Positions 30,563 to 31,071 of a DNA stretch of 31,071 nt are shown in pieces. Under the pieces are notes generated by a model. It made no database searches. It had not been told where the DNA came from and saw only the letters and a program-made list of their open reading frames with translations. The stretch is taken from assembly GCA_964479695.1 (NCBI GenBank), contig CAYZSO010000034.1:1-31071 (forward strand). Reading direction: 5' to 3'. The position numbers and the translations under genes were made by a program. Numbering within the stretch: position 1 is the stretch's first letter; every line of letters begins with the position of its first letter. Origin of the DNA: JAAYZH01 sp964479695 (GTDB lineage Bacteria; Bacillota; Clostridia; Saccharofermentanales; Fastidiosipilaceae).

Positions 30563-31071
30563 ACTGTCTGAGGTTATTGAAATCATAGGCGGGGGAACTC
30601 CAAAAACGAGTGTTGCGGAGTACTGGGGTGGTGACATTCCATGGCTTTCAGTCAAAGATTTCAATGACGATAGCCGATATGTTTACACTACAGAAAAAAC
30701 GATAACAGAAGAAGGTTTTCGAAACAGCTCAACGAAACTTTTAGGTATTGATGACATCATTATCTCCGCTAGAGGTACCGTCGGCGAATTAGCAATGGTT
30801 CCTTTTCCAATGGCCTTCAATCAATCTTGTTATGGTATACGAGGTAAGAGGGATAAGATTACTCAGCCTTATCTTTACTACTTACTCAAACACAATATTC
30901 GGTTGTTGAAAAGTCAATCGCATGGTTCAGTGTTTAACACTATAACAATGAATACATTTGCGAACATCAATGTGGATTTACCTGCACTTGATGATCAGCA
31001 AGTAATTGGCGAATTTTTATCTTCTTTTGACGATCTTATAGCGTCCAACAAAGAGATAAACAATCATTTAG
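30552..31071 (+). CDS. hsdS: Type I restriction-modification specificity subunit HsdS, partial
   Basis: The first ~173 residues are present and the gene runs off the right edge. The frame was read directly: MTYKLSEVIEIIGGGTPKT, then YWGGDIPWLSVKDF, IISARGTVGELA, and the C-terminal end of the first target recognition domain with LPALDDQQVIGEFLSSFDDLI. These are typical HsdS motifs, the last entering the central conserved helix. It determines the sequence recognised by the HsdMS/HsdRMS complex; the site cannot be deduced. The ATG overlaps the end of hsdM (TATGACATATAA), indicating translational coupling. Confidence 0.93.
   Translation, partial: MTYKLSEVIEIIGGGTPKTSVAEYWGGDIPWLSVKDFNDDSRYVYTTEKTITEEGFRNSSTKLLGIDDIIISARGTVGELAMVPFPMAFNQSCYGIRGKRDKITQPYLYYLLKHNIRLLKSQSHGSVFNTITMNTFANINVDLPALDDQQVIGEFLSSFDDLIASNKEINNHL

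Overview
The window looks like part of a chromosome from an anaerobic, Gram-positive, probably Clostridia-class bacterium. This is inferred from class III ribonucleotide reductase (nrdD-nrdG), an LPXTG/sortase-C pilus locus, a MalY-type aminotransferase, a DUF4180 gene and strong AGGAGG-like ribosome binding sites. I cannot name the genus. Overall base composition is intermediate, and the CRISPR-Cas stretch (about 23.1-26.9 kb) is visibly AT-richer than the rest.

Layout. 0.5-4.6 kb (minus): an FtsX-type ABC permease and its ATPase, separated by about 270 bp of simple repeats. 5.1-7.3 kb (plus): a TPR-like protein and a MalY/PatB-type C-S lyase. 8.1-11.2 kb (minus): the anaerobic nucleotide reductase operon nrdD-nrdG, with a perfect TATAAT and a pair of NrdR-box-like sites 31 bp apart. 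12.4-19.4 kb (minus): a complete pilus locus, transcribed as VWA tip adhesin, backbone pilin, class C sortase. 20.7-22.7 kb (plus): a macrodomain-HTH protein followed by a small VWA protein. 23.2-26.9 kb (plus): a broken type I-C CRISPR-Cas locus with cas3 split in two, an intact-looking cas5c and only the first part of cas8c; no cas7, cas4, cas1, cas2 or array is present. 26.9-28.9 kb: a lipoprotein, then DUF4180 plus a small coupled gene. 29.0 kb to the end: type I restriction-modification, hsdM and the start of hsdS. The region from 20.7 kb to the end therefore resembles a stress/defence neighbourhood.

Three genome-level signals stand out between the genes. (1) A dispersed composite repeat family: four elements carry a 33-34 bp perfect or near-perfect hairpin, 1-3 copies of a GGAGCGGTWTTGGC module, and (in three of them) an inverted pair of a ~35 bp motif; a fifth copy is a hairpin alone. 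Two stem positions covary between copies. (2) The 13-mer GGCCAAAGCCGCC occurs eight times exactly, with many near matches, in both orientations, in genes (encoding different peptides) and between genes, and is absent from the cas and hsd genes. This behaves like an uptake-sequence-like or HIP1-like genomic signature. (3) More than a dozen unrelated micro- and minisatellites lie in almost every intergenic gap, with matching low-complexity inserts inside NrdD, NrdG, the sortase and the pilus tip protein.

All calls are from reading the sequence and recalled family knowledge; no database search was run.
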